DNA from: CAVQZA01 sp963718355 | GTDB lineage: Bacteria; Actinomycetota; Thermoleophilia; Gaiellales; Gaiellaceae | Reading direction: 5' to 3' | Assembly (NCBI GenBank): GCA_963718355.1 | Contig: CAVQZA010000008.1 | Location: 1-64,000 of the forward strand | DNA: 64,000 nucleotides | In this document: positions 1-18,571 of the stretch, in pieces | Position numbering within the stretch: the first letter of the stretch is position 1 | How the letters are laid out: the number at the start of each line of letters is the position of its first letter | Translations under genes and position numbers: made by a program | The notes under the pieces: model-generated | What the model was told of the DNA's origin: nothing | The model's database searches: none | The model's input: the letters and a program-made list of their open reading frames with translations, nothing else

Positions 1-2
1 CC

Positions 3-71
3 ACGACCACCACGACGACCACGTCTAATTCGACGAAGTCGTCGCACTCGCACCATCACTCGCACCGCTGA
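3..71 (+). CDS. C-terminal end of an unknown protein (partial)
   Basis: One frame open from the window edge reads a threonine run, then a Ser/Lys stretch and a histidine-rich end (HSHHHSHR) before a TGA at 69-71. Only about 22 residues are visible, so no family can be named. A strong terminator hairpin starts 18 nt later, which supports a real gene end. An alternative frame (HDHHDDHV, stop at 26-28) cannot be excluded. Low-complexity tails like this occur on exported or metal-binding proteins, but that is only a guess. Confidence 0.4.
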   Translation, partial: TTTTTTTSNSTKSSHSHHHSHR

Positions 72-88
72 TCCAAGCGGTTTTGACC

Positions 89-125
89 GCGAGGGGCACC
101 TGCCGCAGGGTGCCCCTCGCGTTTT
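89..125 (+). terminator. Rho-independent terminator before rpoB
   Basis: A perfect 12-bp stem (GCGAGGGGCACC at 89-100 pairing with 109-120) encloses an 8-nt loop and is followed by GTTTT. It ends the upstream transcription unit and separates it from rpoB. Confidence 0.85.
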
Positions 126-181
126 CCGACAACCCGCGCTATAGTCCGCCCGTCCACCTGGCGGTCTCCGCAGGGTTCTCC

Positions 182-211
182 TTGCGCGAGAGCAACCCGT
201 TCAGCTACCCT
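182..211 (+). promoter_or_regulatory. Candidate rpoB promoter
   Basis: TTGCGC (182-187) and TACCCT (206-211) are 18 nt apart and fit the actinobacterial TTGnnn/TAnnnT pattern. They lie 65-94 nt before the rpoB start. A second AT-rich hexamer, TATAAA at 246-251, is too close to the ribosome-binding site to be preferred. No transcription data are available, so this is only a candidate. Confidence 0.35.
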
Positions 212-275
212 TCAGGGTTGCGCCGACGTTCCGCCTGTTCGCACGTATAAAGCCGTCCAAGGGAGGCTGTACCAC

Positions 276-3938
<3,663 letters not shown>

Positions 3939-3990
3939 CCGAAGACCCGATTCCGTTCCGACCGACTGAAGAAAGAAGGCGCGAGAGCAC

Positions 3991-8512
<4,522 letters not shown>

Positions 8513-8538
8513 GAGACGGTCTGCACGTGAGGAATGCG

Positions 8539-8575
8539 GAGAGGCCGGGCGAACCCCGGCCTCTCACGTTTTGCT
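8539..8575 (+). terminator. Terminator after rpoC
   Basis: An 11-bp perfect stem (GAGAGGCCGGG at 8539-8549 with 8555-8565), a 5-nt loop and then ACGTTTTGC. It lies 27 nt after the rpoC stop, so the rpoBC unit probably ends here rather than continuing into rpsL. Confidence 0.85.
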
Positions 8576-8598
8576 CCAAGAGGTGCCGATGGGGTCAT

Positions 8599-10382
8599 AT
8601 GACCAGGAATAGGCTTCTTGCACTGTTCGGGGCGGCGCTGGTCGCAGTCGCTGCGCTCCTGGCCTGCGGACGGCCGAGCGCGCGCGCGCCGACGGGAACC
8701 CGTGCGGGATCCCGAGCTACAACACGCTCTGGATCGACTACGCCGACAGCTCGGTCCCGTTCCGGCTCGACATCTTCGATCGGGCCCGGTGTGATCGGCG
8801 CCGTCTCGAACTCGACGGCGTCGCAGAACGCTCAAGGACCGCGGCGGGCTCTCGGTCTTCTGGGACATGTACCTGAACAACCGCGTCGGGACGCCCAGCG
8901 TGCCGGTCGATCCGGCGACGGTGCATGGCGCGGCCGAACAAGCTGTTCGACTACGCGGTTGCGCGACCGGCTGCTGCGACGCCGTGGATCGCCGAGAACG
9001 AGCTCTTCGGCGCCGGGCTCACGACGCCGTGGTCGACGACGAACGCGACCTACCGCTCAGAACGTGCTCGTCTATCTCCAGACGCTCGCCGGGCGCGGAG
9101 CGCGGCCGTTCCTGCTCGTCAACTCGACGCCGTACACCGACGGCACGGCCGGCGACTGGTGGCGGCAGGTCGCGCAGGTCTCGGACATCGTGCGCGAGGT
9201 CTACTTCCCGGCGCCCGCGATCTGGAACGCGGGGCCGCGGGTCGGCTCGCGCTTCATGCGCGTGGCGTTCCGGCAGGGGATCACCGACTTCACCTCGATC
9301 GGCATCCCGCCGACGCGGCTCGGCATCACGCTCGGATTCCAGACGCAGACCGGCACCGGCGGCCGCGAAGGGCTGCGGCTCGACCACTGGCTCCAGACGG
9401 TCAAGTGGCAGGCGCTCGCGGCGCGCCAGGCCGCCGAGGACCTGCACTTCGCGACGGTCTGGTCGTGGGGCTGGGGCACGTTCGGCACGCGCGGCGTCGA
9501 CCCGGACAAGCCGGCGGCGGCCTGCGTCTACCTCTGGACGCGCTCGCCGTCGCTCTGCAACGGCCCGTCGTGGGCCGGGGCTGGGTTCGACGCGTCGCTC
9601 ACCGAAGGCCAGATCAACCTTCCGAACGGAATCGTCTGCTCGATCGACGGCTCGAACATCGCGGCCGGCGAGCTCGGGCCGCTCGTTCAGCTCACCGGTG
9701 ACCGCGACCTCGCCTTCACGGCGCTGCTGGAACGGATGGCGGAGCGGAAGGTCGTGCCGATCTCGACGACACAGCTGCTCGCGGCCGAGCGCACGGTGAT
9801 CGCGACGCGGTTCAACGGCAGCGTCTCGGCGTACCACTCCGCGCTCGCCGCAGCGCACGCGACGGTGGCGGTGGCGCGGCAGATCCTGGCCGACCAGCTC
9901 CGGCGGGCGAAGATCGAGGCGTCGCTGCCGAAGACCTCGCCGAGCGAGGCCGCGATCGAGACGTTCTACCTCGGCTACCCGGATCTGCTCGTCCGCTCCG
10001 TCGAGTCCAGCGCCCGGCCGCGCCGTGGCTCGGCGGCAAGACGAAGGGCTATGCGCTCTCCGAGCTGGCGCCCGGACGCGGCTGTTCACGCTCCACGCCG
10101 ACGGCAAGTCCACCGTGCGCACGCTGAACGCGAGCTTCAAGGTGCAAGACGCTCGGCGACGCGGTGCCGCTCGGCTCGCTGCCGCTCGCGCAGGTGCGAC
10201 CTGCGATCCGCTCGGCGCTGCAGGCGTTCGCGCAGGGCGCGGCCTTCGAGAGCTGGACGGCGGCGCGTCAGACCGCGGTGCTCACCACGGCGACCTGCCT
10301 CGGCGACAACCTGCCCGCGCCCGGCTCGGTCGACCTCTCGCTGTTCCTGCCGTTTCTCGGCCCGACCGCGCTCGGCGGCTAG
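8599..10382 (+). pseudogene. Secreted lipoprotein-like gene with eight frame breaks
   Basis: The start at 8599 gives a hydrophobic leader ending in a lipobox-like LLAC, so the product was probably an exported lipoprotein. Nine reading segments follow each other; frames change near 8690, 8782, 8831, 8925, 9058, 10022, 10078 and 10145, each fitting an extra 1 or 2 bases. After correction the product would be about 590 residues with no internal stop. The middle (9058-10020) is intact and rich in Trp and Gly (WSWGWGTFG) with a long Ala-rich helical region after it. I do not recognise the family. It may be a real pseudogene or a poorly sequenced stretch; the lack of stop codons favours the latter. 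It ends tail to tail with the GGDEF gene, sharing CTAG. Confidence 0.65.
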
Positions 10383-11533
10383 ATCGCGGTGCTCGCCGCG
10401 GCGACCTGGCCCTTGCCGGCCTCTTTCGCCTGGTAGAGCGCGTCGTCGCCCCGCTGGAAGAAGCGGGTCGCGTCCTCGTCGTTTCGCAGCTCGGCGATGC
10501 CCGCGGAGATCTGGAGTTTGCCGGAGCCGCCGATCGGCCGTGACGAGACGGCGTCGAGCAGGCGCCGGTAGAGCTGATCCGCGTCGTCGAGCGTCGACTC
10601 GGGCAGGATCACCGCGAACTCGTCGCCACCGACGCGGCACGCGACGTCGGCCGAGCGGACGACCGAGCGCACGCGGTCGGCCGCCTCCGCCAGCACGGCG
10701 TCGCCTGCGAGATGGCCGATGCGGTCGTTGACCGCCTTGAAGTCGTCGAGGTCGAAGACGATTAGCGCCAGCCGGCGGCTGTAGCGGTGGCCGCGCGCCA
10801 CCTCGCGCTGGAGCGTCTCGTGGAAGTAGCGACGGTTGTGGAGGCCGGTGAGCGCGTCGAGGTCGGCGAGCTGGCGCGCCTCTCGGAACCGGTGCGCGTT
10901 CTCGATCGCCGGGCCGGCGCGCCCGGCGAGCTCCTCGAGCTCGAAGACGTCCTCCTCGCCGAAGCTGCGCGTTCGCGAGCGCGAATAGACAGTCAGGTAG
11001 CCGATCTCGCCCGAGTCGCCCTCGAGCGGCACCGCGAGGCCCGCGTGAACGGCAGAGCCCTCGGCCGAGTCCTCGGGGCCTGGGTACTCGTACTGCATGC
11101 GCACCGAGCGCACGGCGCGGCCGTCGGGCGGCCCGACCACGTGCGGCTGCTCGGCCTCGTGCTCGGAGAGCCCGATCGTCGCGACCACCGGCTTCGGGCC
11201 GAGCGCGTGCAGCGCGACGAGCGCCGCGTCGACGCCGGCGAGCGCGGCTGCGGTGTCGAGCGTCCGCGAGAGCACCTCGTCGAAGTCGATCGTCCCGGCG
11301 AGATCTGAGAGCGTCCGCGTTCGCCTGCCGTCTTCCTCGGCGCGCTCCAGCGCGCTCGTGAGGTCGTCGAGCATGGCGTCCATGCGCTGATTCATCTCGG
11401 CGACGGCCGCAGCGACACGGTCGTCCGTGCCCCGCGCCGAGCGGCGGCTGATCAGCACGGCGCCGAGCACGACCACGCAGACGCCGAGCGCGGCGATCAC
11501 CGCGACGAGCACGGTCGTCAAGTCGTTGTCCAC
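10379..11533 (-). CDS. Membrane-anchored GAF-GGDEF diguanylate cyclase
   Basis: The 384-residue protein would make cyclic di-GMP from two GTP. One N-terminal membrane helix (about residues 7-29) is followed by a coiled linker, a GAF-like sensor domain (about 75-215) and a C-terminal GGDEF domain. The active-site motif is intact (GGDEF, residues 302-306), and an RxxD product-inhibition site (Arg293, Asp296) lies five residues before it, so feedback control is expected. It lies on the strand opposite to the surrounding RNA polymerase and ribosomal genes. No EAL or PilZ protein is in the window, so the target is unknown. Confidence 0.9.
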   Translation of the reverse strand: MDNDLTTVLVAVIAALGVCVVVLGAVLISRRSARGTDDRVAAAVAEMNQRMDAMLDDLTSALERAEEDGRRTRTLSDLAGTIDFDEVLSRTLDTAAALAGVDAALVALHALGPKPVVATIGLSEHEAEQPHVVGPPDGRAVRSVRMQYEYPGPEDSAEGSAVHAGLAVPLEGDSGEIGYLTVYSRSRTRSFGEEDVFELEELAGRAGPAIENAHRFREARQLADLDALTGLHNRRYFHETLQREVARGHRYSRRLALIVFDLDDFKAVNDRIGHLAGDAVLAEAADRVRSVVRSADVACRVGGDEFAVILPESTLDDADQLYRRLLDAVSSRPIGGSGKLQISAGIAELRNDEDATRFFQRGDDALYQAKEAGKGQVAAASTAI

Positions 11534-11673
11534 AGAAGAGCCATCGGGAGGGGTCGAGCCGAGCCTCGTAGCGCACTGTAGTCGGGTAACAGGCGTGTCG
11601 CTATGCTTTGTAACTCATACGGCTGATGCACCGGCGGAACGGCTATTTCTGGTACCATCCGCGCTCCGGTTGG

Positions 11674-11690
11674 CAGGGCCAGCGGCCCTG
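11674..11690 (+). promoter_or_regulatory. Hairpin in the rpsL leader
   Basis: A 7-bp stem (CAGGGCC/GGCCCTG) with a 3-nt loop sits 39 nt before rpsL. No T-run follows, so it is not a clear terminator and may be a leader element. The rest of the 196-nt gap (11534-11729) holds AT-rich candidate -10 hexamers such as TATGCT (11602-11607) and TACCAT (11653-11658), but no convincing -35 partner. Confidence 0.4.
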
Positions 11691-11729
11691 TCGGCTGTTT
11701 GCGTGTGAAACAACGTCTTTAGGAGCAGT

Positions 11730-12101
11730 GTGCCGACCGTAAACCAGCTCGTCCGCAAGGGTCGCAAGGCCCCGAAAGCCAAGACGAAGACCCCTGCGCT
11801 CCGCGGTGCCCCGCAGAAGCGCGGCGTCTGCACGCGCGTCTACACCACGACCCCGAAGAAGCCGAACTCGGCGCTGCGCAAGGTCGCGCGCGTGCGGCTG
11901 ACGAACGCGATCGAGGTCGGCGCCTACATTCCGGGCGAGGGTCACAACCTCCAGGAGCATTCGGTCGTGCTCGTCCGCGGCGGCCGCGTCAAGGATCTGC
12001 CGGGTTACCGCTACAAGGTGATCCGCGCCGCGCTCGACGCCTCGGGTGTGCCGGACCGCAAGCAGGGTCGCTCCAAGTACGGGGCCAAGAAGGGCTCGTA
12101 A
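11730..12101 (+). CDS. rpsL: 30S ribosomal protein S12
   Basis: This 123-residue decoding-centre protein starts at GTG 11730 behind AGGAG (11721-11725). The conserved TPKKPNSALRK loop and the VKDLPGYRY loop are present; these hold the lysines whose changes give streptomycin resistance, and both lysines are unchanged. The stop overlaps the rpsG start by one base (TAATG), as expected in the str operon. Confidence 0.98.
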   Translation: MPTVNQLVRKGRKAPKAKTKTPALRGAPQKRGVCTRVYTTTPKKPNSALRKVARVRLTNAIEVGAYIPGEGHNLQEHSVVLVRGGRVKDLPGYRYKVIRAALDASGVPDRKQGRSKYGAKKGS

Positions 12102-12571
12102 TGCCGCGCCGTGCCGAAATCGCCGTCCGCAAGATCGAGCCGGATCCGGTCTATAGCTCCATCCTCGTCGCGCAGCTGATCAACCGCGTGATGCTCGACG
12201 GCAAGAAGTCCGTCGCCGAGCAGATCGTCTACGAGGCGCTCGACCAGGTGGGCTCGAAGACCGGCAAGCCGCCCGTCGAGGCGCTGGAGCAGGCCGTGAA
12301 GACGGTCACCCCGGTGCTCGAGGTGCGCAGCCGGCGCGTCGGCGGTGCGAACTACCAGGTGCCGATCGAGGTGCCGCAGCGCCGTGCCCGCACGCTCGCC
12401 GTGCGCTGGATCGTGACGTATGCGCGCGACCGGCGCGAGAAGCAGATGGGCGACAAGCTCGCGAACGAGATCATGGACGCGATCAACCAGCAGGGCGGCG
12501 CGTTCAAGCGGAAAGACGACCTCTACCGGATGGCGCAGGCCAACAAGGCCTTCGCGCACTACCGCTGGTAA
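12101..12571 (+). CDS. rpsG: 30S ribosomal protein S7
   Basis: This 156-residue protein organises the head of the 30S subunit by binding 16S rRNA. The typical PRRAEIAVRKIEPDPVY start and the conserved VEALEQAVKTVTPVLEVRSRRVGG segment are clear. It is coupled to rpsL by a one-base overlap and followed by fusA after 5 nt. In other bacteria S7 represses its own operon, but no operator can be assigned here. Confidence 0.98.
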   Translation: MPRRAEIAVRKIEPDPVYSSILVAQLINRVMLDGKKSVAEQIVYEALDQVGSKTGKPPVEALEQAVKTVTPVLEVRSRRVGGANYQVPIEVPQRRARTLAVRWIVTYARDRREKQMGDKLANEIMDAINQQGGAFKRKDDLYRMAQANKAFAHYRW

Positions 12572-12576
12572 TCGCC

Positions 12577-14664
12577 ATGGCCGTCGCCACGACAACTGCG
12601 CTCGACCGCGTCCGGAACATCGGGATCATGGCCCACATCGATGCGGGCAAGACCACGACGACCGAGCGGATCCTCTACTACACCGGCCGCACCCACAAGA
12701 TGGGCGAGGTGCACGAGGGCGCCGCGACGATGGACTGGATGGCGCAGGAGCAGGAGCGCGGGATCACGATCACCTCGGCGGCGACGACCGCGGAGTGGCG
12801 CGACCATCGCATCAACATCATCGATACGCCCGGGCACGTGGACTTTACCGTCGAGGTCGAGCGCAGCCTGCGCGTCCTCGACGGCGCGATCGCCGTTTTC
12901 GACGCCGTTGCAGGCGTTCAGCCCCAGTCCGAGACCGTCTGGCGCCAGGCCGACCGCTACAGCGTCCCGCGCATCGCGTTCATCAACAAGATGGACCGCA
13001 CCGGCGCGAACTTCCTCGCAGCCGTGCAGACGATGCGCGACCGCCTCGGCGCGGTCGTCGTGCCGATCCAGCTGCCGATCGGCGAGGAGGAGCATCACAA
13101 GGGCGTCATCGACCTCGTCGAGATGAAGGCGACGACCTACGAGGACGACCTCGGCGAGAAGTTCACGGTCGGCGAGATCCCCGCCGAGTACGCCGAGCAG
13201 GCCAACGAGTTCCACCACGCGCTGATCGACGCGGTCGCCGAGCACGACGACGAGCTGGTCGAGACCTACCTCGGCGACGGCGAGGCGAAGGTCACTCCCG
13301 AGATGATCCGCCGCGCCCTGCGCGCCGGCACGCTCGCCGACGCCTTCACGCCCGTGCTCTGCGGCTCCGCCTTCAAGAACAAGGGCGTGCAGCCGCTGCT
13401 CGACGCCGTGATCGACTACCTGCCGAGCCCGCTCGACGTCCCGTCGATCCAGGGCATCGACCCGAAGAGCGAGGCCGAGGAGTCGCGTGACGCGTCGCTC
13501 GAGGCGCCGTTCTCCGCGCTGGCCTTCAAGGTCATGTCCGATCCGTTCGTCGGCAAGCTCACCTACTTCCGCGTCTACTCCGGCAAGATCAAGGCGGGCG
13601 ACCGCGTGCTCAACACGACCACCGGCAAGACCGAGCGCATCGGCCGCATCCTCCAGATGCACGCGAACCACCGCGAGGAGCGCGAGGAGATCGGCGCGGG
13701 CGAGATCGCGGCCGGCGTCGGCCTCAAGTCGACGACCACCGGCGACACGCTCTCCGACGAGAAGGCGCCGATCGTGCTCGAGTCGATGACCTTCCCCGAG
13801 CCGGTGATCTCGGTCGCGATCGAGCCGAAGACGAAGGGCGACCAGGACAAGCTCTCCGCCGGCCTCGCGCGCCTCGCCGAGGAGGATCCGACCTTCCGCG
13901 TCGCGGGCGACGAGGAGACGGGGCAGACGCTCATCTCCGGGATGGGCGAGCTGCACCTCGAGATCATCGTCGACCGCCTGATGCGCGAGTTCAAGGTCGA
14001 CGCCAACGTCGGCCGCCCGCAGGTCGCCTACCGCGAGACGATCGGCAAGGAGGCCCACAAGATCCAGGGCCGCTTCGTCCGTCAGACCGGCGGCTCGGGT
14101 CAGTACGGCGACGCCGTGATCAACCTCGAGCCGTCGCCGGGCGAGGGCTACGAGTTCATCGACAAGATCGTCGGCGGCAAGATCCCCAAGGAGTACATCG
14201 GGGCCGTCGACGAGGGGATCCGCGAGGCGATGCAGTCGGGCGTCCTCGCCGGCTACCCGGTCGTCGACGTCAAGGTGACCCTGGTCGACGGCAGCTACCA
14301 CGACGTCGACTCGAGCGAGCGCGCGTTCAAGATCGCCGGCTCGATGGCGTTCAAGGAAGCGATGAAGCGGGCCAAGCCCAGGCTCCTCGAGCCAGTGATG
14401 GCGGTCGAGGTGGTCACGCCCGAGGACTACCTCGGCGACGTGATCGGCAATCTCAACTCCCGCCGCGGGCGGGTCGAGCACCTCGAGCCGATCGGCAACG
14501 CACAGTCGATCCGCGCGAGCGTCCCCCTGTCAGAGATGTTCGGCTACGCCACTGACGTCCGTTCGATGACGCAGGGCCGTGCCACGTTCACCATGCAATT
14601 CGATCGGTACGAGGAAGTACCGCAGTCGATCGCGACCGAGATCATCGGGTCGCAGACCAGCTAA
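12577..14664 (+). CDS. fusA: Elongation factor G
   Basis: This 695-residue translocase drives movement of tRNA and mRNA on the ribosome by GTP hydrolysis. The P-loop (HIDAGKTTTTERIL), the switch region (ERGITITSAATT), the DTPGHVDFT box and the NKMD box are intact, and the length matches the family. It follows rpsG by 5 nt and precedes tuf by 13 nt, the usual str order. It looks like the housekeeping copy; no second copy is in the window. Confidence 0.98.
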   Translation: MAVATTTALDRVRNIGIMAHIDAGKTTTTERILYYTGRTHKMGEVHEGAATMDWMAQEQERGITITSAATTAEWRDHRINIIDTPGHVDFTVEVERSLRVLDGAIAVFDAVAGVQPQSETVWRQADRYSVPRIAFINKMDRTGANFLAAVQTMRDRLGAVVVPIQLPIGEEEHHKGVIDLVEMKATTYEDDLGEKFTVGEIPAEYAEQANEFHHALIDAVAEHDDELVETYLGDGEAKVTPEMIRRALRAGTLADAFTPVLCGSAFKNKGVQPLLDAVIDYLPSPLDVPSIQGIDPKSEAEESRDASLEAPFSALAFKVMSDPFVGKLTYFRVYSGKIKAGDRVLNTTTGKTERIGRILQMHANHREEREEIGAGEIAAGVGLKSTTTGDTLSDEKAPIVLESMTFPEPVISVAIEPKTKGDQDKLSAGLARLAEEDPTFRVAGDEETGQTLISGMGELHLEIIVDRLMREFKVDANVGRPQVAYRETIGKEAHKIQGRFVRQTGGSGQYGDAVINLEPSPGEGYEFIDKIVGGKIPKEYIGAVDEGIREAMQSGVLAGYPVVDVKVTLVDGSYHDVDSSERAFKIAGSMAFKEAMKRAKPRLLEPVMAVEVVTPEDYLGDVIGNLNSRRGRVEHLEPIGNAQSIRASVPLSEMFGYATDVRSMTQGRATFTMQFDRYEEVPQSIATEIIGSQTS

Positions 14665-14677
14665 GGAGAAGGAGCGA

Positions 14678-15868
<1,191 letters not shown>

Positions 15869-15881
15869 GAAAGAGAGACCG

Positions 15882-16187
15882 TTGGCTCAGAAGATCCGCA
15901 TCCGGCTCAAGGGCTATGACCACACCCAGCTCGACCGATCGGCGCAGTCGATCGTCGAGACGGCGCAGCGCACCGGTGCCACCATCACCGGTCCTGTGCC
16001 CCTGCCCACCGAGAAGAACGTCTACTGCGTGATCCGTTCGCCGTTCAAGGACAAGGACTCGCGCGAGCACTTCGAGATCCGCACGCACAAGCGGCTGATC
16101 GACATCCACTCGCCGACTCCGAAGACGGTCGACTCGCTGATGCGGCTCGACCTGCCCGCCGGCATCGACATCGAGATCAAGCTGTAG
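15882..16187 (+). CDS. rpsJ: 30S ribosomal protein S10
   Basis: This 101-residue protein of the 30S head starts at TTG 15882 behind GAAAGAGAG. The family core is intact (IRIRLKGYDH, then REHFEIRTHKRLIDI and the C-terminal LPAGIDIEIKL). The family is also known as NusE, which acts in transcription antitermination. It begins the S10 cluster and is followed by rplC after 2 nt. Confidence 0.98.
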   Translation: MAQKIRIRLKGYDHTQLDRSAQSIVETAQRTGATITGPVPLPTEKNVYCVIRSPFKDKDSREHFEIRTHKRLIDIHSPTPKTVDSLMRLDLPAGIDIEIKL

Positions 16188-16189
16188 CG

Positions 16190-16813
16190 ATGAAGGGCAT
16201 CGTGGGAAGAAAGCTGGGCATGACCAGGGTCTTCGATCCGGAGAGCGGCGTCGTCACGCCGGTCACGGTGATCCAGGCTCCGCCGTGCCCCGTCGTCCAG
16301 GTGAAGACCGTGGAGACGGACGGCTACGAGGCGGTGCAGATCGCCTACGAGGAGGTCGTGGCCCGGAAGATCACGAAGCCGGAGCTCGGCCACCTGCAGA
16401 AGGGCGGTGTCGAGGGGGCCTTTCGCCATCTCGTCGAGCTCCGCGGCGGCAACGGGCTCGGGCTCGGCGAGTCGGTGACGGTCGAGGCGTTCGAGGCCGG
16501 CGAGAAGGTCAAGGTCTCGGGGATCGGGATCGGCAAGGGCTTCCAGGGCACGATCAAGCGCCACAACTTCGCCGCCGGCCCGAAGAGCCATGGCTCGCAC
16601 AACGTCCGCGCGCCCGGTTCGATCGGCGCCTCGGCCACGCCTTCGCGCGTGTTCAAGGGGCGCAAGATGCCGGGCCGCATGGGCGGCAAGCGCGTGACCC
16701 AGGTCGGTCTCGTGATCCACGCGATCGACGTGGAGCAGAACCTGCTGCTCGTGAAGGGCTCGGTTCCGGGCCCGAAGAACGGGTTCGTCGAGGTGCGGGA
16801 GGCGACTCGCTGA
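16190..16813 (+). CDS. rplC: 50S ribosomal protein L3
   Basis: This 207-residue protein helps shape the peptidyl-transferase region. The start GIVGRKLGMTRVF, the central GKGFQGTIKRHNF loop and the GRKMPGRMGGKRVT motif identify it. Its stop overlaps the rplD start (TGATG), which suggests coupled translation. Confidence 0.98.
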   Translation: MKGIVGRKLGMTRVFDPESGVVTPVTVIQAPPCPVVQVKTVETDGYEAVQIAYEEVVARKITKPELGHLQKGGVEGAFRHLVELRGGNGLGLGESVTVEAFEAGEKVKVSGIGIGKGFQGTIKRHNFAAGPKSHGSHNVRAPGSIGASATPSRVFKGRKMPGRMGGKRVTQVGLVIHAIDVEQNLLLVKGSVPGPKNGFVEVREATR

Positions 16814-17436
16814 TGGCAGCGCCGAAAGCCCCACTCGTCGGAGGCTCCGCCAAGAAGGACGTCGCGCTCGAGGCCGACATCTTCGGCGCCGAGGTGAAGC
16901 CGCATCTCGTCCACGAGACGGTGCGGGCCGAGCTCAACGCTCATCGCGCGGGAACGCGCGGCGCGAAGAGCCGCGGCATGGTCGCGGGCGGCCGCGCGAA
17001 GCCGTGGCGCCAGAAGGGCACCGGCCGCGCCCGCGCGGGCACGATCCGCGCCGCGCAGTTCACGGGCGGCGGCGTCGTCTTCCCGCCGGGCCCGCGCAAC
17101 TTCGAGGTCAAGGTGAATCGCAAGGCTCGCCGCTCCGCATTGCGCGGCGCGCTCTCGAGCCACGCGCAGGCCGGCACGCTCGGCGTCCTCGACGCGGGCC
17201 AATTCGAGGCGCCCTCGACCAAGGTCGCCGAGAAGCTGCTCGCCGACTGGGGCAAGGAGACGCCGGTGCTGATCGTCGCGACCGAGGACGAGGTCGCGCT
17301 GATCAAGTCGTTCCGCAATCTCGAGCGCGTGCTCGTGACGCTGCCGTCGGAGCTCGAGGTCGCCGGCATCGTGTGGGCCCGCTCGCTCCTCGTCACCGAG
17401 GCGGCGCTGCCGCTCGTGTACGGGAGGGCGCAATGA
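16813..17436 (+). CDS. rplD: 50S ribosomal protein L4
   Basis: This 207-residue protein lines the exit tunnel. The long basic loop that reaches the tunnel (GGRAKPWRQKGTGRARAG, about residues 59-76) is intact. ATG 16813 overlaps the rplC stop and the 3' end overlaps rplW by four bases. L4 represses the S10 operon in some bacteria; no such control can be read here. Confidence 0.97.
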   Translation: MAAPKAPLVGGSAKKDVALEADIFGAEVKPHLVHETVRAELNAHRAGTRGAKSRGMVAGGRAKPWRQKGTGRARAGTIRAAQFTGGGVVFPPGPRNFEVKVNRKARRSALRGALSSHAQAGTLGVLDAGQFEAPSTKVAEKLLADWGKETPVLIVATEDEVALIKSFRNLERVLVTLPSELEVAGIVWARSLLVTEAALPLVYGRAQ

Positions 17437-17729
17437 GCCTGCACCCGAACGAGGTCCTGCTGGCACCCGTCGTGTCGGAGAAGAGCTACTCGCTCATCGC
17501 CGACCGCAAGTACAGCTTCAAGGTGCACAAGGACGCCCATAAGACCCAGGTCCGCCAGGCCGTCGAGGAGCTCTTCAACGTGAAGGTCACTGCGGTGAAC
17601 ATCTCCACCGTCAAGGCGAAGCCGAAGCGCCGCGGTGCTTTCGCGGGAACGCGCCCCGGCTGGAAGAAGGCCGTCGTGCAGGTGCGCGAAGGCGACACGA
17701 TCGAGATCTTCGAGGGGGCGCAGGTCTAA
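17433..17729 (+). CDS. rplW: 50S ribosomal protein L23
   Basis: This 98-residue protein at the tunnel exit forms part of the docking site for trigger factor and signal-recognition particle. The sequence VVSEKSYSLI, YSFKVHKDAHKTQV and VNISTVKAKPKRRG is typical. Starts at ATG 17433 inside the end of rplD (ATGA overlap) and shares one base with rplB. Confidence 0.97.
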   Translation: MSLHPNEVLLAPVVSEKSYSLIADRKYSFKVHKDAHKTQVRQAVEELFNVKVTAVNISTVKAKPKRRGAFAGTRPGWKKAVVQVREGDTIEIFEGAQV

Positions 17730-18571
17730 TGGCGATTCGCCGATACAAGCCGACGAGCCCGGGCCGCCGCTTCATGAGCGTCTCCGCGTTCGACGAGATC
17801 ACGAAGAGCGAGCCCGAGAAGAGCCTGCTCGAGCCGGTCAAGCGCAAGGGCGGCCGCAACAACTACGGCCGCATCACCACGCGCCATCAGGGCGGTGGGC
17901 ACAAGCGCATGTACCGCGTGATCGACTTCAAGCGCGTGAAGGACGGCGTGCCGGCGAAGGTGCACGCGATCGAGTACGACCCGAACAGGTCGGCCCGCAT
18001 CGCGCTGCTCCACTACGCCGACGGCGCGAAGGCCTACATCCTCGCGCCCGCAGGGCTCCGTCCCGGCGCCAGCGTCGAGTCGGGCCCGAATGCCGACATC
18101 AAGCCGGGCAACGCGCTGCCGCTCGACGCGATCCCGACCGGCACGATGGTGCACAACGTCGAGCTCCAGCCGGGCAAGGGCGGTCAGATGGCCCGCAGCG
18201 CCGGCTCGTCGGTGCAGCTCGTCGCGAAGGACGAAGGCTACGGCGTCCTGCGTCTCCCCTCGGGCGAGATGCGGCGCGTCCCGCTCACCTGCCGCGCGAC
18301 GATCGGCCAGGTCGGCAACGCCGATCACCAGAACATCAACTGGGGCAAGGCCGGCCGCTCGCGCTGGCGCGGCAAGCGCCCGACCGTCCGCGGCTCGGCG
18401 ATGAACCCGGTCGACCATCCGCACGGCGGCGGCGAGGGCAAGTCGAAGGGCGGCCGCCATCCGGTCACCCCGTGGGGCGTGCCGACGCTCGGCAAGCGCA
18501 CCCGCAACAAGCACAAGGCATCCAACAAGTTGATCGTCCGCAGCCGCAGGCGCGGAAAGGAGAAGCGCTAA
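17729..18571 (+). CDS. rplB: 50S ribosomal protein L2
   Basis: This 280-residue protein is needed for subunit joining and peptidyl transfer. The RRYKPTSPGRR start, GRNNYGRITTRHQGGGHKR and the catalytic-region histidine segment MNPVDHPHGGGEG (near residue 228) are intact. It is directly followed by rpsS with no gap. Confidence 0.98.
   Translation: MAIRRYKPTSPGRRFMSVSAFDEITKSEPEKSLLEPVKRKGGRNNYGRITTRHQGGGHKRMYRVIDFKRVKDGVPAKVHAIEYDPNRSARIALLHYADGAKAYILAPAGLRPGASVESGPNADIKPGNALPLDAIPTGTMVHNVELQPGKGGQMARSAGSSVQLVAKDEGYGVLRLPSGEMRRVPLTCRATIGQVGNADHQNINWGKAGRSRWRGKRPTVRGSAMNPVDHPHGGGEGKSKGGRHPVTPWGVPTLGKRTRNKHKASNKLIVRSRRRGKEKR

Noticed and set aside
14579..14677. Upstream extension of tuf in the same frame
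   Set aside because: It overlaps fusA, and family alignment and the ribosome-binding site support ATG 14678.
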